Made by a program: the position numbers and the translations under genes | The notes under the pieces: generated by a model | What the model was told of the DNA's origin: nothing | The model's input: only the letters and a program-made list of their open reading frames with translations | Database searches by the model: none | In this document: positions 1-5,073 of the stretch, in pieces | Position numbering within the stretch: the stretch's first letter is position 1 | Layout of the letters: the number at the start of each line of letters is the position of its first letter | NCBI GenBank assembly: GCA_025455665.1 | Contig: JALOMC010000202.1 | Location: 1-5,073 of the forward strand | Direction of reading: 5' to 3' | Length of the DNA: 5,073 nucleotides | Source of the DNA: Chitinophagaceae bacterium | Lineage (GTDB): Bacteria > Bacteroidota > Bacteroidia > Chitinophagales > Chitinophagaceae

Positions 1-13
1 CAAGCCACTATTT

Positions 14-694
14 TCATTCGGCGTCCTGGTATTTATGGGCCCGCATCATTTCGCGTTTGCCGCGGGGGCCCGGTAGTTTTTCAATCAAAAAGCCGGCCCG
101 CTCCAATGAGCGGCGTACTTCGCCTTTGCTGCAGTAGGTGGTCAAAATACCGTTGGGCAGCAGCAGGTCAAACATTTGCTGCATAATCTCATCGGTCCAC
201 AGCTCGGGCTGCGCCGAAGGGGCAAAGGCATCGAAGAAGACTACATGAAACTTTTTGTCGGTGCTGAAAGATTCCAGTTTGGTTTCATGCTTTGTCAGGC
301 TGAATAGCTGTCCTATTTTGATGTTGCGGTTCCACGGCGCCTGGTGCATCATCTGAAAGCTCTCGGCCAATTCCCGCTTGCGCAGCACATGGGCATAGTT
401 CAGCTGCTTGTATTCTTCCTTTTGTAAAGGGAAGGCTTCTACGGCTTCGTATTCTACTTTCACCTTCGCTTCGCGGGCTTCCAGATAGGCCAAAAAAGCA
501 TTGAGGCCAGTGCCAAAACCTACTTCGAACACCCGTATGGGGTCTGTATTTCCCACAAATGGTTGCAAGCCAGCCCCGATGTATACATGCTCACTTTCCT
601 GAATAGCTCCAAACCTACTGTGGTAGGTTATCTCGGCGTCTGGTAGTTGTAGCGTGTGTGATCCATCGGCTGTGATCAATAATTCACGCATCAT
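14..694 (-). CDS. mnmD: tRNA (5-methylaminomethyl-2-thiouridine)(34)-methyltransferase MnmD
   Basis: SAM-dependent methyltransferase of the DUF752/MnmC N-terminal family. It methylates nm5(s2)U34 to mnm5(s2)U34 at the tRNA wobble position in the cytoplasm. In 226-aa numbering, residues 4-10 carry the family-typical start RELLITA followed by DGSHTL. FEVGFGTGLNAF (about 56-67) is the glycine-rich SAM motif. VVFFDAFAPSAQPELW (about 151-166) holds the acidic active-site segment. TYCSKGEVRRSL and PGPRGKREM near the C-terminus match the conserved tail. The FAD-oxidase half of bifunctional MnmC (about 660 aa in E. coli) is absent, so this is the stand-alone form. I chose the ATG at 694 (691 is equally possible) because family members begin just before RELLIT. 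The upstream ATG at 733 would add 13 unconserved residues and leave only 10 bp to the divergent glycosylase gene. Function is confident; the start is moderate. Confidence 0.9.
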   Translation of the reverse strand: MMRELLITADGSHTLQLPDAEITYHSRFGAIQESEHVYIGAGLQPFVGNTDPIRVFEVGFGTGLNAFLAYLEAREAKVKVEYEAVEAFPLQKEEYKQLNYAHVLRKRELAESFQMMHQAPWNRNIKIGQLFSLTKHETKLESFSTDKKFHVVFFDAFAPSAQPELWTDEIMQQMFDLLLPNGILTTYCSKGEVRRSLERAGFLIEKLPGPRGKREMMRAHKYQDAE

Positions 695-743
695 GGTCGC
701 AAATATGGGTGGAACTTTAATATTGTACTGCATTTGATCACCT

Positions 744-1340
744 ATGAGTTACCAAACCTTGTTGAAAACTGATGCCCGCCTGGCCGGTATTATGGGCGAC
801 GAGATTTTGCAGCTTCATCGTCGGCCCAATTTGGCGCTGTCGCTCATGTTGTCCATCATGAGCCAGCAATTGAGCACCCGGGTAGCAGCGGTCTTTCACC
901 AGCGGTTTTTAGCGCTGGCCGGCAAGCGCAATCCCCGGCCGGCCGATATCCTGGCCATTCATTACGAGCAACTTCGCGGCATAGGCCTTAGCCATGCCAA
1001 GGCCACCTATGTGCACCATGTGGCCGAGTTTTGGCAAACCCATGGCCTGACCGATGCCCGGCTGCATAAAATGACGGATGAAGAGGTGGTAGCCCTGCTG
1101 ACGCAGATAAAGGGGGTGGGCAAGTGGACGGTAGAAATGCTGCTGATGTTCAGCATGCAGCGGGAAGACGTATTTCCGGCCGACGATTTGGGCATACAGC
1201 AAGCCATGCAAAAGCTGTACAAGCTGCGTCCGGCCGATAAAAAGGCACTGCTAAACAAAATGCGGCAGCTGGCCGACAAGTGGCGGCCGTATCGTACCTA
1301 CGCCAGCCTGTACTTGTGGGCCTGGAAAGACAGCAATTGA
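744..1340 (+). CDS. DNA-3-methyladenine glycosylase II family protein (AlkA-like, HhH-GPD)
   Basis: A base-excision-repair glycosylase of the HhH-GPD superfamily that should remove alkylated purines such as 3-methyladenine from DNA. The 198-aa protein is a compact catalytic core without the N-terminal TBP-like domain of the 282-aa E. coli AlkA. SIMSQQLSTRVA (38-49) is the conserved first-helix signature. IKGVGKWTVEM (122-132) is the helix-hairpin-helix plus the GKW tryptophan matching AlkA Trp218. FPADDLGIQ (144-152) holds the catalytic aspartate, D148, matching AlkA Asp238. The start at 744 gives a normal family N-terminus. It is divergent from mnmD, and 118 bp separate its stop from the downstream PLP enzyme, which has its own promoter. 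Nothing suggests Ada-type regulation. Family assignment is strong; the exact lesion range cannot be read from sequence. Confidence 0.92.
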   Translation: MSYQTLLKTDARLAGIMGDEILQLHRRPNLALSLMLSIMSQQLSTRVAAVFHQRFLALAGKRNPRPADILAIHYEQLRGIGLSHAKATYVHHVAEFWQTHGLTDARLHKMTDEEVVALLTQIKGVGKWTVEMLLMFSMQREDVFPADDLGIQQAMQKLYKLRPADKKALLNKMRQLADKWRPYRTYASLYLWAWKDSN

Positions 1341-1366
1341 GCATGGGTTCACAAGGCTGAATAACC

Positions 1367-1401
1367 TTTGACGGGGCATGCCGCCTGATGGCTTACATTT
1401 G
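1367..1401 (+). promoter_or_regulatory. Bacteroidota-type promoter for the PLP synthase gene
   Basis: TACATTTG at 1394-1401 is a perfect TAnnTTTG -7 element. TTTG at 1367-1370 is a -33-like element, with a 23-nt spacer at the upper end of the range known for Bacteroidota. Transcription would start near 1408, giving a leader of about 50 nt before the ATG at 1459. This also argues against the in-frame ATG at 1378, which lies upstream of the predicted transcription start. Confidence 0.55.
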
Positions 1402-1458
1402 CGGCCAAAATTTGGTAGCTGCCAGCTACTGCATTTGCTGAAGAAAATCGCTTACGAC

Positions 1459-2718
1459 ATGGCAGATATTTTTGAAAGACTGGTAAAAAATTATGGCCCG
1501 TTGGGGCAACACCGCGAACGAGCCCACGGATACTTTGCTTTTCCGAAACTGGAAGGCGACATTGGTCCCCGCATGCAATTCAGAGGGCAGGAAATGATTG
1601 TGTGGAGCCTGAACAACTACCTGGGTCTGGCCAACCACCCCATGATCAGAAAGGTAGACGCCGACGCCAGTGCCGATTTTGGACTGGCCTACCCAATGGG
1701 GGCTCGTATGATGAGCGGCAATAGTAACCACCACGAACAACTGGAACGTGAACTGGCAGCCTTTGAAAGCAAGGAAGACGCCATTTTGCTGAACTACGGC
1801 TATCAGGGCATTATGAGCACCATTGATGCGCTGTGCGGCCGTCACGATGTAATTGTGTACGACGCCGAAAGCCATGCCTGCATTATTGATGGGCTGCGCC
1901 TGCATCCTGGCCACCGTTACGTGTTTAAGCACAACGATGTGGAAGACTGCGAGAAGCAGCTACAGCGTGCCAGCCAGCTGATTGAGAAGCAAAAGGCAGG
2001 CGGTATCCTGGTGATTACAGAAGGCGTGTTTGGAATGGCCGGCGACCAGGGCAAGCTGAAAGAGATATGCGAACTGAAGAAAAAATATGATTTCAGGCTG
2101 CTGGTAGATGATGCGCATGGCTTTGGCACCCTGGGCGAAACAGGTGCCGGTGCCGGCGAAGCCCAAGGCTGCCAGGACGAAATCGACCTGTACTTCAGCA
2201 CCTTTGCCAAATCGATGGCCAGCATTGGCGCATTTCTGGCAGGTCCAAAAGCTATTATTGATTACATCCGCTACAATATCCGGAGCCAGATTTTTGCCAA
2301 AAGCCTGCCGATGCCGCTGGTAATAGGCAACCTGAAACGCCTGGAAATGCTGCGAACCATGCCCGAACTGAAAGCCAAACTGTGGGACAATGCAACCAAA
2401 CTACAGCAAGGGCTGAAAAACCGTGGTTTCGACATTGGCAAAACCGACAGCGTAGTAACACCCGTGTATATGAAAGGTGGGGTAGAAGAAGCTACGGCCA
2501 TGGTGATGGACCTGCGGGAGAACTACAAAATATTCTGTTCGATTGTAGTGTATCCGGTCATTCCGAAGGGCCACATCATTTACCGCCTGATACCCACCGC
2601 GGCACATACCGACGAAGATATTCAGCGGACGCTGGAGGCCTTTACAGCTACTAAGCAAAAGCTGGATGAGGGTGCCTACAAGGTGGAAGCCATTCCTGAC
2701 ATGGCCGAAAAGGCATAG
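1459..2718 (+). CDS. PLP-dependent alpha-oxoamine synthase family enzyme (serine palmitoyltransferase / KBL-like)
   Basis: A fold-type I PLP enzyme of the AONS/KBL/SPT family, which condenses an amino acid with an acyl thioester and releases CO2. From M28 of the longer frame the protein is 419 aa, close to the usual 390-420. In that numbering: SLNNYLGLANHP (about 50-61) is the N-terminal signature; GARMMSGN (81-88) precedes the substrate-channel helix; H139 in ESHACIIDGLR should stack on PLP; D217 and H220 in VDDAHGFG bind the ring nitrogen and O3'; K251 in STFAKSMAS forms the Schiff base; R376 in YRLIPTAAH should bind the substrate carboxylate. FAKS recurs at 279-282 (QIFAKSLPMP), where many relatives have IFSTALPP-like sequence. 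In Bacteroidota, family members make sphingoid bases or sulfonolipid precursors. 2-Amino-3-ketobutyrate CoA ligase is the other option. No acyl-carrier or lipid gene is adjacent, so the substrate stays open. Leucine is mostly CTG, consistent with good expression. Confidence 0.88.
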   Translation: MADIFERLVKNYGPLGQHRERAHGYFAFPKLEGDIGPRMQFRGQEMIVWSLNNYLGLANHPMIRKVDADASADFGLAYPMGARMMSGNSNHHEQLERELAAFESKEDAILLNYGYQGIMSTIDALCGRHDVIVYDAESHACIIDGLRLHPGHRYVFKHNDVEDCEKQLQRASQLIEKQKAGGILVITEGVFGMAGDQGKLKEICELKKKYDFRLLVDDAHGFGTLGETGAGAGEAQGCQDEIDLYFSTFAKSMASIGAFLAGPKAIIDYIRYNIRSQIFAKSLPMPLVIGNLKRLEMLRTMPELKAKLWDNATKLQQGLKNRGFDIGKTDSVVTPVYMKGGVEEATAMVMDLRENYKIFCSIVVYPVIPKGHIIYRLIPTAAHTDEDIQRTLEAFTATKQKLDEGAYKVEAIPDMAEKA

Positions 2719-2750
2719 AGGCTGTTTTTTTAATTCCAACATACTGGTCA

Positions 2751-2780
2751 GCGCCCCACGGCAAGTGGGGCGCTTTTTTT
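2751..2780 (+). terminator. Intrinsic terminator of the PLP synthase gene
   Basis: A perfect 9-bp GC-rich stem, GCGCCCCAC (2751-2759) with GTGGGGCGC (2765-2773), a 5-nt GGCAA loop, and a run of seven T (2774-2780). It lies 32 bp after the stop codon. There is no T-run on the other side, so it works in the plus direction only. Confidence 0.93.
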
Positions 2781-2801
2781 GAATGTACTTCCCTACAATA
2801 C

Positions 2802-2833
2802 AAAAAAGCCCCGCAGGACTGCGGGGCTTTCTT
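2802..2833 (-). terminator. Hairpin terminator for the thioredoxin-fold gene (possibly bidirectional)
   Basis: An 11-bp stem, AAAGCCCCGCA (2805-2815) with TGCGGGGCTTT (2820-2830), and a GGAC loop. Read on the minus strand, the stem is followed by six U (complement of 2802-2807), so it suits the gene ending at 2954, about 120 bp upstream on that strand. In the plus direction the tail is TTTCTT, a weaker backup for the preceding terminator. Confidence 0.85.
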
Positions 2834-2953
2834 AATCAAAACCATTAACCATTAAACCTTATCCTATGAAAATTCAGTTGCAATATGTATAAAATATTTC
2901 AATTGACTGGTACTGGCTGTCATTAAATTCTTCCCCGTAAAAGTTTGCGGAAA
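2834..2953. other. Intergenic 3' spacer with tandem ACCATTA and an 8-codon mini-ORF
   Basis: This 120-bp AT-rich stretch lies between the minus-strand hairpin and the stop of the thioredoxin-fold gene, so it is probably that gene's 3' untranslated region. On the plus strand it has ACCATTA twice in tandem (2841-2854), then AACCTTATCCT and an ATG at 2866. The ATG opens a frame of eight codons (MKIQLQYV) ending at 2892. I see no plus-strand TAnnTTTG element ahead of it. It may be the remnant of a lost gene start or chance; I do not call it a gene. Confidence 0.4.
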
Positions 2954-3484
2954 CTACCAATTTGGAGAAAAGCCCTGCCGGAAATCTTCGAAACGCTGCT
3001 GTAAATAAGCGCCGCTGCCATAATATTTCAGCAAGGTTTCTGCTTCGCGTACCTGCAGGGCACCAGGTATTACCTGGGGGCTGCCTTGCGGCGGCACCAG
3101 CACGGTAGATGGGTACACCATATTGCCCTGTAGCCAGCTTACGGCCAATTGGTGCACTTTGAAACGCGGCTGGTACACATATTCGCTACCCTGCCAGCTT
3201 ACGGGTAGTTTGCTTTCCGCGTCAAATTTGATGGCAATAAAATGTTCGGCCACGTAAGCCGCCACTGAGTCGTGCCGCCAGGTAGTTGCGTCCATCAGGC
3301 GGCAGTATTGGCACCAGGTAGTGTACACATCTATCAATAGCGGCTTTGGGGCTACCTGCAGCCTGGCCTGCGCTGCCTGTGGCGATAGCCATGCCACTCC
3401 TTTTTTTTGCTTGCTACCTGCTTGTGCCTGCACAAGGCTCACAAAAAACAGTGATAGCACCGCCACACACGAAACCATTCTCAT
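2954..3484 (-). CDS. Exported thioredoxin-fold protein
   Basis: A 176-aa thiol-disulfide protein. Residues 1-22 look like a signal peptide: short basic start, hydrophobic run VAVLSLFFVSLVQA, likely cleavage after VQA (20) or AQA (22). It should therefore act in the periplasm or outside the inner membrane. There is no lipobox, because Cys6 lies within the hydrophobic core. The thioredoxin motif is WCQYC (C58, C61) in DVYTTWCQYCRLMD. YP at 124-125 in MVYPSTVLV is the expected cis-proline site. Between them, residues 90-118 form a longer insert (ESKLPVSWQGSEYVY..HQLAVSWLQG) that I recognise from Bacteroidota thioredoxin-like proteins rather than from classical TrxA. It may reduce or isomerise envelope disulfides; the partner is unknown. 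It is head to head with ubiX, 37 bp apart. The start at 3484 keeps the signal peptide intact; M3 is a minor alternative. Confidence 0.87.
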   Translation of the reverse strand: MRMVSCVAVLSLFFVSLVQAQAGSKQKKGVAWLSPQAAQARLQVAPKPLLIDVYTTWCQYCRLMDATTWRHDSVAAYVAEHFIAIKFDAESKLPVSWQGSEYVYQPRFKVHQLAVSWLQGNMVYPSTVLVPPQGSPQVIPGALQVREAETLLKYYGSGAYLQQRFEDFRQGFSPNW

Positions 3485-3502
3485 GGCAAGACGTTATTTT
3501 GG

Positions 3503-3530
3503 CAAATCTAACCACCAGGTCATGCACAAA
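3503..3530 (-). promoter_or_regulatory. Promoter of the thioredoxin-fold gene, reaching into ubiX
   Basis: On the minus strand, TAGATTTG (complement of 3503-3510) is a perfect TAnnTTTG -7 element, 18 nt before the ATG at 3484. TTTG (complement of 3527-3530) is a possible -33 element. The 16-nt spacer is shorter than usual, so the -33 call is weak. If real, the upstream element lies inside codons 2-3 of ubiX. Confidence 0.5.
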
Positions 3531-4079
3531 ATTGTTATTGCTATTACGGGCGCCAGCGGCTCGGTATATGCGCAGTTGCTACTGCAAAAGCTGGCTCAAA
3601 TGCCCGGGCAGGTGCAGGAAGTAGGGGTGATACTAACCACCAACGCCAGAGAAGTAGCCCGATATGAGCTGGGCAATGATGCTTTGGAACGGTTTCCGTT
3701 TCGGTATTTCGACAAAACCGATTTCACAGCACCTTTTGCCAGCGGTAGCGGCCAATACAACAGCATGGTAGTGGTACCCTGCAGCATGGGTACGCTGGGC
3801 CGCATAGCTGCCGGCGTAAGCGATGACCTGATTACCCGGGCAGCCGATGTGGTACTGAAGGAACGGCGCCGACTGATATTAGCCGTTCGGGAAACGCCTT
3901 ACAATCTGCTACACATCCGCAATATGGAAACAGTGACCCTGGCGGGTGGTATTATATGCCCTTGTACTCCCAGTTTTTACAGCCAGCCAGCCACCATAGA
4001 GGCCGCAGCAGCTACCGTGGTCGACCGCATTGTTGATTTATTGGGGCTAACACAACAAACCTACCGGTGGGGCCAATAA
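3522..4079 (+). CDS. ubiX: Flavin prenyltransferase UbiX
   Basis: UbiX joins dimethylallyl phosphate to FMN, making prenylated FMN, the cofactor of UbiD-type decarboxylases. In Bacteroidota the likely use is menaquinone synthesis or another UbiD-family reaction. The 185-aa length is typical. ITGASGSVYA (8-17) is the FMN-phosphate loop. MVVVPCSMGTLGRIAAGVSD (82-101) followed by DLITRAADVVLKERR is the classic family block. R106, K113, E124, Y153 and R169 sit where Pseudomonas UbiX has R122, K129, E140, Y169 and R185, at a constant offset of 16, so the active site appears complete. ATG 3522 gives the standard MHKIVIAITGASG start. The in-frame ATG at 3483 overlaps the divergent gene's start codon, and the frame stays open back to 3321 only as antisense to that gene. 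No ubiD is in the window. A one-mismatch -7 element, TTATTTTG at 3494-3501, may drive it. Confidence 0.96.
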   Translation: MHKIVIAITGASGSVYAQLLLQKLAQMPGQVQEVGVILTTNAREVARYELGNDALERFPFRYFDKTDFTAPFASGSGQYNSMVVVPCSMGTLGRIAAGVSDDLITRAADVVLKERRRLILAVRETPYNLLHIRNMETVTLAGGIICPCTPSFYSQPATIEAAAATVVDRIVDLLGLTQQTYRWGQ

Positions 4080-4112
4080 AAAAACGAGCCGCTGATGATC
4101 ATCGGCTCGTTT
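4078..4112 (-). terminator. Terminator of the LolA-like gene, shared with ubiX
   Basis: A 10-bp stem, AAACGAGCCG (4082-4091) with CGGCTCGTTT (4103-4112), around an 11-nt loop that contains TGATCA. On the minus strand it is followed by seven U (complement of 4078-4084), fitting the gene that stops at 4141. The T-run overlaps the last two bases of the ubiX stop codon. In the plus direction only TTT follows before AAAA, so termination of ubiX here would be weaker. Confidence 0.85.
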
Positions 4113-4140
4113 AAAACAAAGCAGGCACCTGATGCCGCTG

Positions 4141-4785
4141 TTATTGCTGAATTTCCTCTACGCCAGGGTACTTGGCTTTGTCAAACACAAACAAGTTATC
4201 GGCCAGGGCTACATTGGTCTTCAGCCCCGAAATGCTGTAGTTGTAAACATTACCGCTGTTTTCGTACACCTTGCTGCTCACTATCATGCTCTGGGCTTCG
4301 TCTATGTACACGTACACCTTAAAGAAAGATTTGCGCTTATCGGTCGGGGTCATTTCTATCTCCTGCAGCTTTTTACCAGCTACCGTTACAGGCCCATTCA
4401 GCTTGTACAAAAAGTCTTTGTCGTAAAAATTAGTAAAAAGCTTTTGTGGTGTAATGGTTTGGCTGCTGTTGTCTACCGCACTCACGGTCACCTCATTGGC
4501 AGCAGGCTCATACTTCCACATTTTCTTTCCATCACAAAGAATAGTGAGGCTTTGCTCCGTGATTTTGTATTTCTGCCCCTTCACAAAAATCTGCCCGCTC
4601 TTCTTGCCCGCTGGCTTGCCAGCCCGGGTGGTCACGGTCAGGCTGTAGTTGCCTTGCACCGTGGTCAGTCCTTTGAATTTTTTGCTCACTTTATCAAGCA
4701 GGGCTTTGGCAGCAGGGTCGTTTTGGCCGATGGCTGGCAGCACAGCTACCATGGCCAACAGCACCAATATTTTCTTCATTTTCAT
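4141..4785 (-). CDS. lolA: LolA-like outer-membrane lipoprotein carrier protein
   Basis: A periplasmic chaperone-like protein that should carry lipoproteins from the LolCDE exporter to the outer membrane. The 214 residues are near the usual LolA length of about 200. Residues 1-21 are a signal peptide (MKMKK, then LVLLAMVAVLPAIGQ). GQIFVKGQKYKITEQ (64-78) and ILCDGKKMWKYEP (82-94) are the recognisable LolA beta-strand motifs. ITPQKLFTNFYDKDF (111-125) and a C-terminal LADNLFVFDKAKYPGVEEIQ (194-213) complete the fold. Cys84 is a lone cysteine. The start at 4785 gives MKMKK; ATG 4779 would also leave a workable signal. It converges with ubiX and is divergent from the partial gene at 4951. Bacteroidota often have several LolA-like proteins, so a specialised paralog is possible. 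Confidence 0.85.
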   Translation of the reverse strand: MKMKKILVLLAMVAVLPAIGQNDPAAKALLDKVSKKFKGLTTVQGNYSLTVTTRAGKPAGKKSGQIFVKGQKYKITEQSLTILCDGKKMWKYEPAANEVTVSAVDNSSQTITPQKLFTNFYDKDFLYKLNGPVTVAGKKLQEIEMTPTDKRKSFFKVYVYIDEAQSMIVSSKVYENSGNVYNYSISGLKTNVALADNLFVFDKAKYPGVEEIQQ

Positions 4786-4797
4786 TTATTAAGGGCG

Positions 4798-4805
4798 CAA
4801 ATGTA
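4798..4805 (-). promoter_or_regulatory. -7 promoter element of the LolA-like gene
   Basis: On the minus strand this reads TACATTTG, a perfect TAnnTTTG match, 12 nt before the ATG at 4785. The predicted leader is only a few nucleotides. I see no clear -33 TTG at the expected distance. The flanks (TTACATTTGCG) are the same as at the PLP synthase promoter. Confidence 0.5.
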
Positions 4806-4899
4806 ACCATAAGACGCTTTTTGGGCCTCCGGGTTAGTGGGTACGCCGGCTTTTGCAGATTATTGGCCATTTCGGTTGGGGTTCTGTTAATGCGGCCGA

Positions 4900-4928
4900 T
4901 TGCCGATGAAGCATTAGTTTTCGCTTTG
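4900..4928 (+). promoter_or_regulatory. Putative promoter of the partial exported-protein gene
   Basis: TTG at 4900-4902, an 18-nt spacer, and TCGCTTTG at 4921-4928, one mismatch from TAnnTTTG. The ATG at 4951 is 22 nt further on. A 6-bp inverted repeat, TAATGC (4888-4893) and GCATTA (4911-4916), straddles the -33 element. Confidence 0.35.
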
Positions 4929-4950
4929 TATCCAATTTACCCACCGAATT

Positions 4951-5073
4951 ATGAAGGCCATCATTGTAAGCTGCTGCTTAGCACTGGCCCTGGCAAGCGC
5001 CGGGCAACCACTTCCGTCCATTCGCGAAAAAACAAAAGGCTGGCAGCGCCATGCCGGGTTTCAGCCGTACTAT
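4951..5073 (+). CDS. Exported protein, 5' end only (possibly a zinc-dependent metalloprotease)
   Basis: Only the first 41 codons are present; the frame is open at the window edge. Residues 1-17 form a signal peptide (MKAIIVSCCLALALASA) with likely cleavage after ASA. There is no lipobox at that site, so it should be periplasmic or secreted. The mature start, LPSIREKTKGWQRHAGFQPYY, recalls the N-terminus of large Bacteroidota zinc-dependent metalloproteases, which open with a KTxGMxxxxGFFxFYWDE-like segment. That is recognition from memory over about 20 residues, so the product name is tentative. It is divergent from the LolA-like gene, 165 bp apart, with a putative promoter just upstream. Confidence 0.7.
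   Translation, partial: MKAIIVSCCLALALASAGQPLPSIREKTKGWQRHAGFQPYY

Noticed and set aside
700..707. CATATTTG on the minus strand as an mnmD -7 promoter element
   Set aside because: It has one mismatch and no -33 element, and it would make the message leaderless. Too weak to list as a feature.
695..733. Upstream ATG adding 13 residues to MnmD
   Set aside because: Family members begin at the RELLIT segment, and the longer start leaves only 10 bp to the divergent gene.
1378..1458. Upstream in-frame ATG adding 27 residues to the PLP synthase
   Set aside because: The extra residues are unlike the family, and a perfect -7 element at 1394-1401 places the transcript start downstream of this ATG.
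1426..1932. A 168-codon minus-strand open frame inside the PLP synthase gene
   Set aside because: It is an antisense shadow of a strongly conserved coding region, with no family resemblance.
2701..2731. A weak hairpin and T7 run right after the PLP synthase stop as an extra terminator
   Set aside because: The stem is only about 5 bp with a bulge and lies 8 nt from the T-run. The perfect hairpin at 2751-2780 explains termination.
3321..3521. N-terminal extension of ubiX by up to 67 codons, including an ATG at 3483
   Set aside because: The extension is antisense to the exported thioredoxin-fold gene. UbiX proteins start just before the IVIAITGASG motif, which fits ATG 3522.
4132..4806. A 224-codon plus-strand open frame covering the whole LolA-like gene
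   Set aside because: It is an antisense shadow. The minus-strand frame has a signal peptide, clear LolA motifs, a promoter and a terminator; the plus-strand product has no recognisable domain.

Overview
The window looks like an ordinary stretch of a Bacteroidota chromosome, most likely from the Chitinophagaceae or a close relative. This is inferred from three things. Several start codons are preceded by TAnnTTTG-type -7 promoter elements rather than Shine-Dalgarno sequences. The proteins resemble Bacteroidota versions of their families (thioredoxin-fold, LolA-like, UbiX and the SPT/KBL-like enzyme). Genes are short, mostly transcribed singly, and separated by clear hairpins. No mobile element, CRISPR array, tRNA or rRNA is visible.

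Layout, left to right. mnmD (minus) encodes a stand-alone tRNA wobble-uridine methyltransferase. It is divergent from an AlkA-type DNA-3-methyladenine glycosylase gene (plus). Next, on the plus strand and behind its own promoter, is a PLP enzyme of the alpha-oxoamine synthase family (serine palmitoyltransferase / KBL / AONS type). It ends at a strong terminator. A 235-bp spacer holds a second hairpin that serves the opposite strand, plus a curious 8-codon mini-ORF. A secreted thioredoxin-fold protein gene (minus) then sits head to head with ubiX (plus), the flavin prenyltransferase gene. ubiX converges on a LolA-like periplasmic carrier gene (minus), with one hairpin between them. After a 165-bp divergent intergenic region, the window ends inside the first 41 codons of an exported protein, possibly a large zinc metalloprotease.

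The genes do not form a pathway. They are separate housekeeping functions: tRNA modification, alkylation repair, long-chain base or related lipid synthesis, envelope thiol chemistry, prenyl-FMN supply for UbiD-type decarboxylases, and lipoprotein trafficking. The strand order (-,+,+,-,+,-,+) and the terminators suggest mostly monocistronic transcription. I found no convincing new system. The points most worth a second look are the true substrate of the PLP synthase, the overlapping trx/ubiX promoter region, and the mini-ORF between the two terminators.
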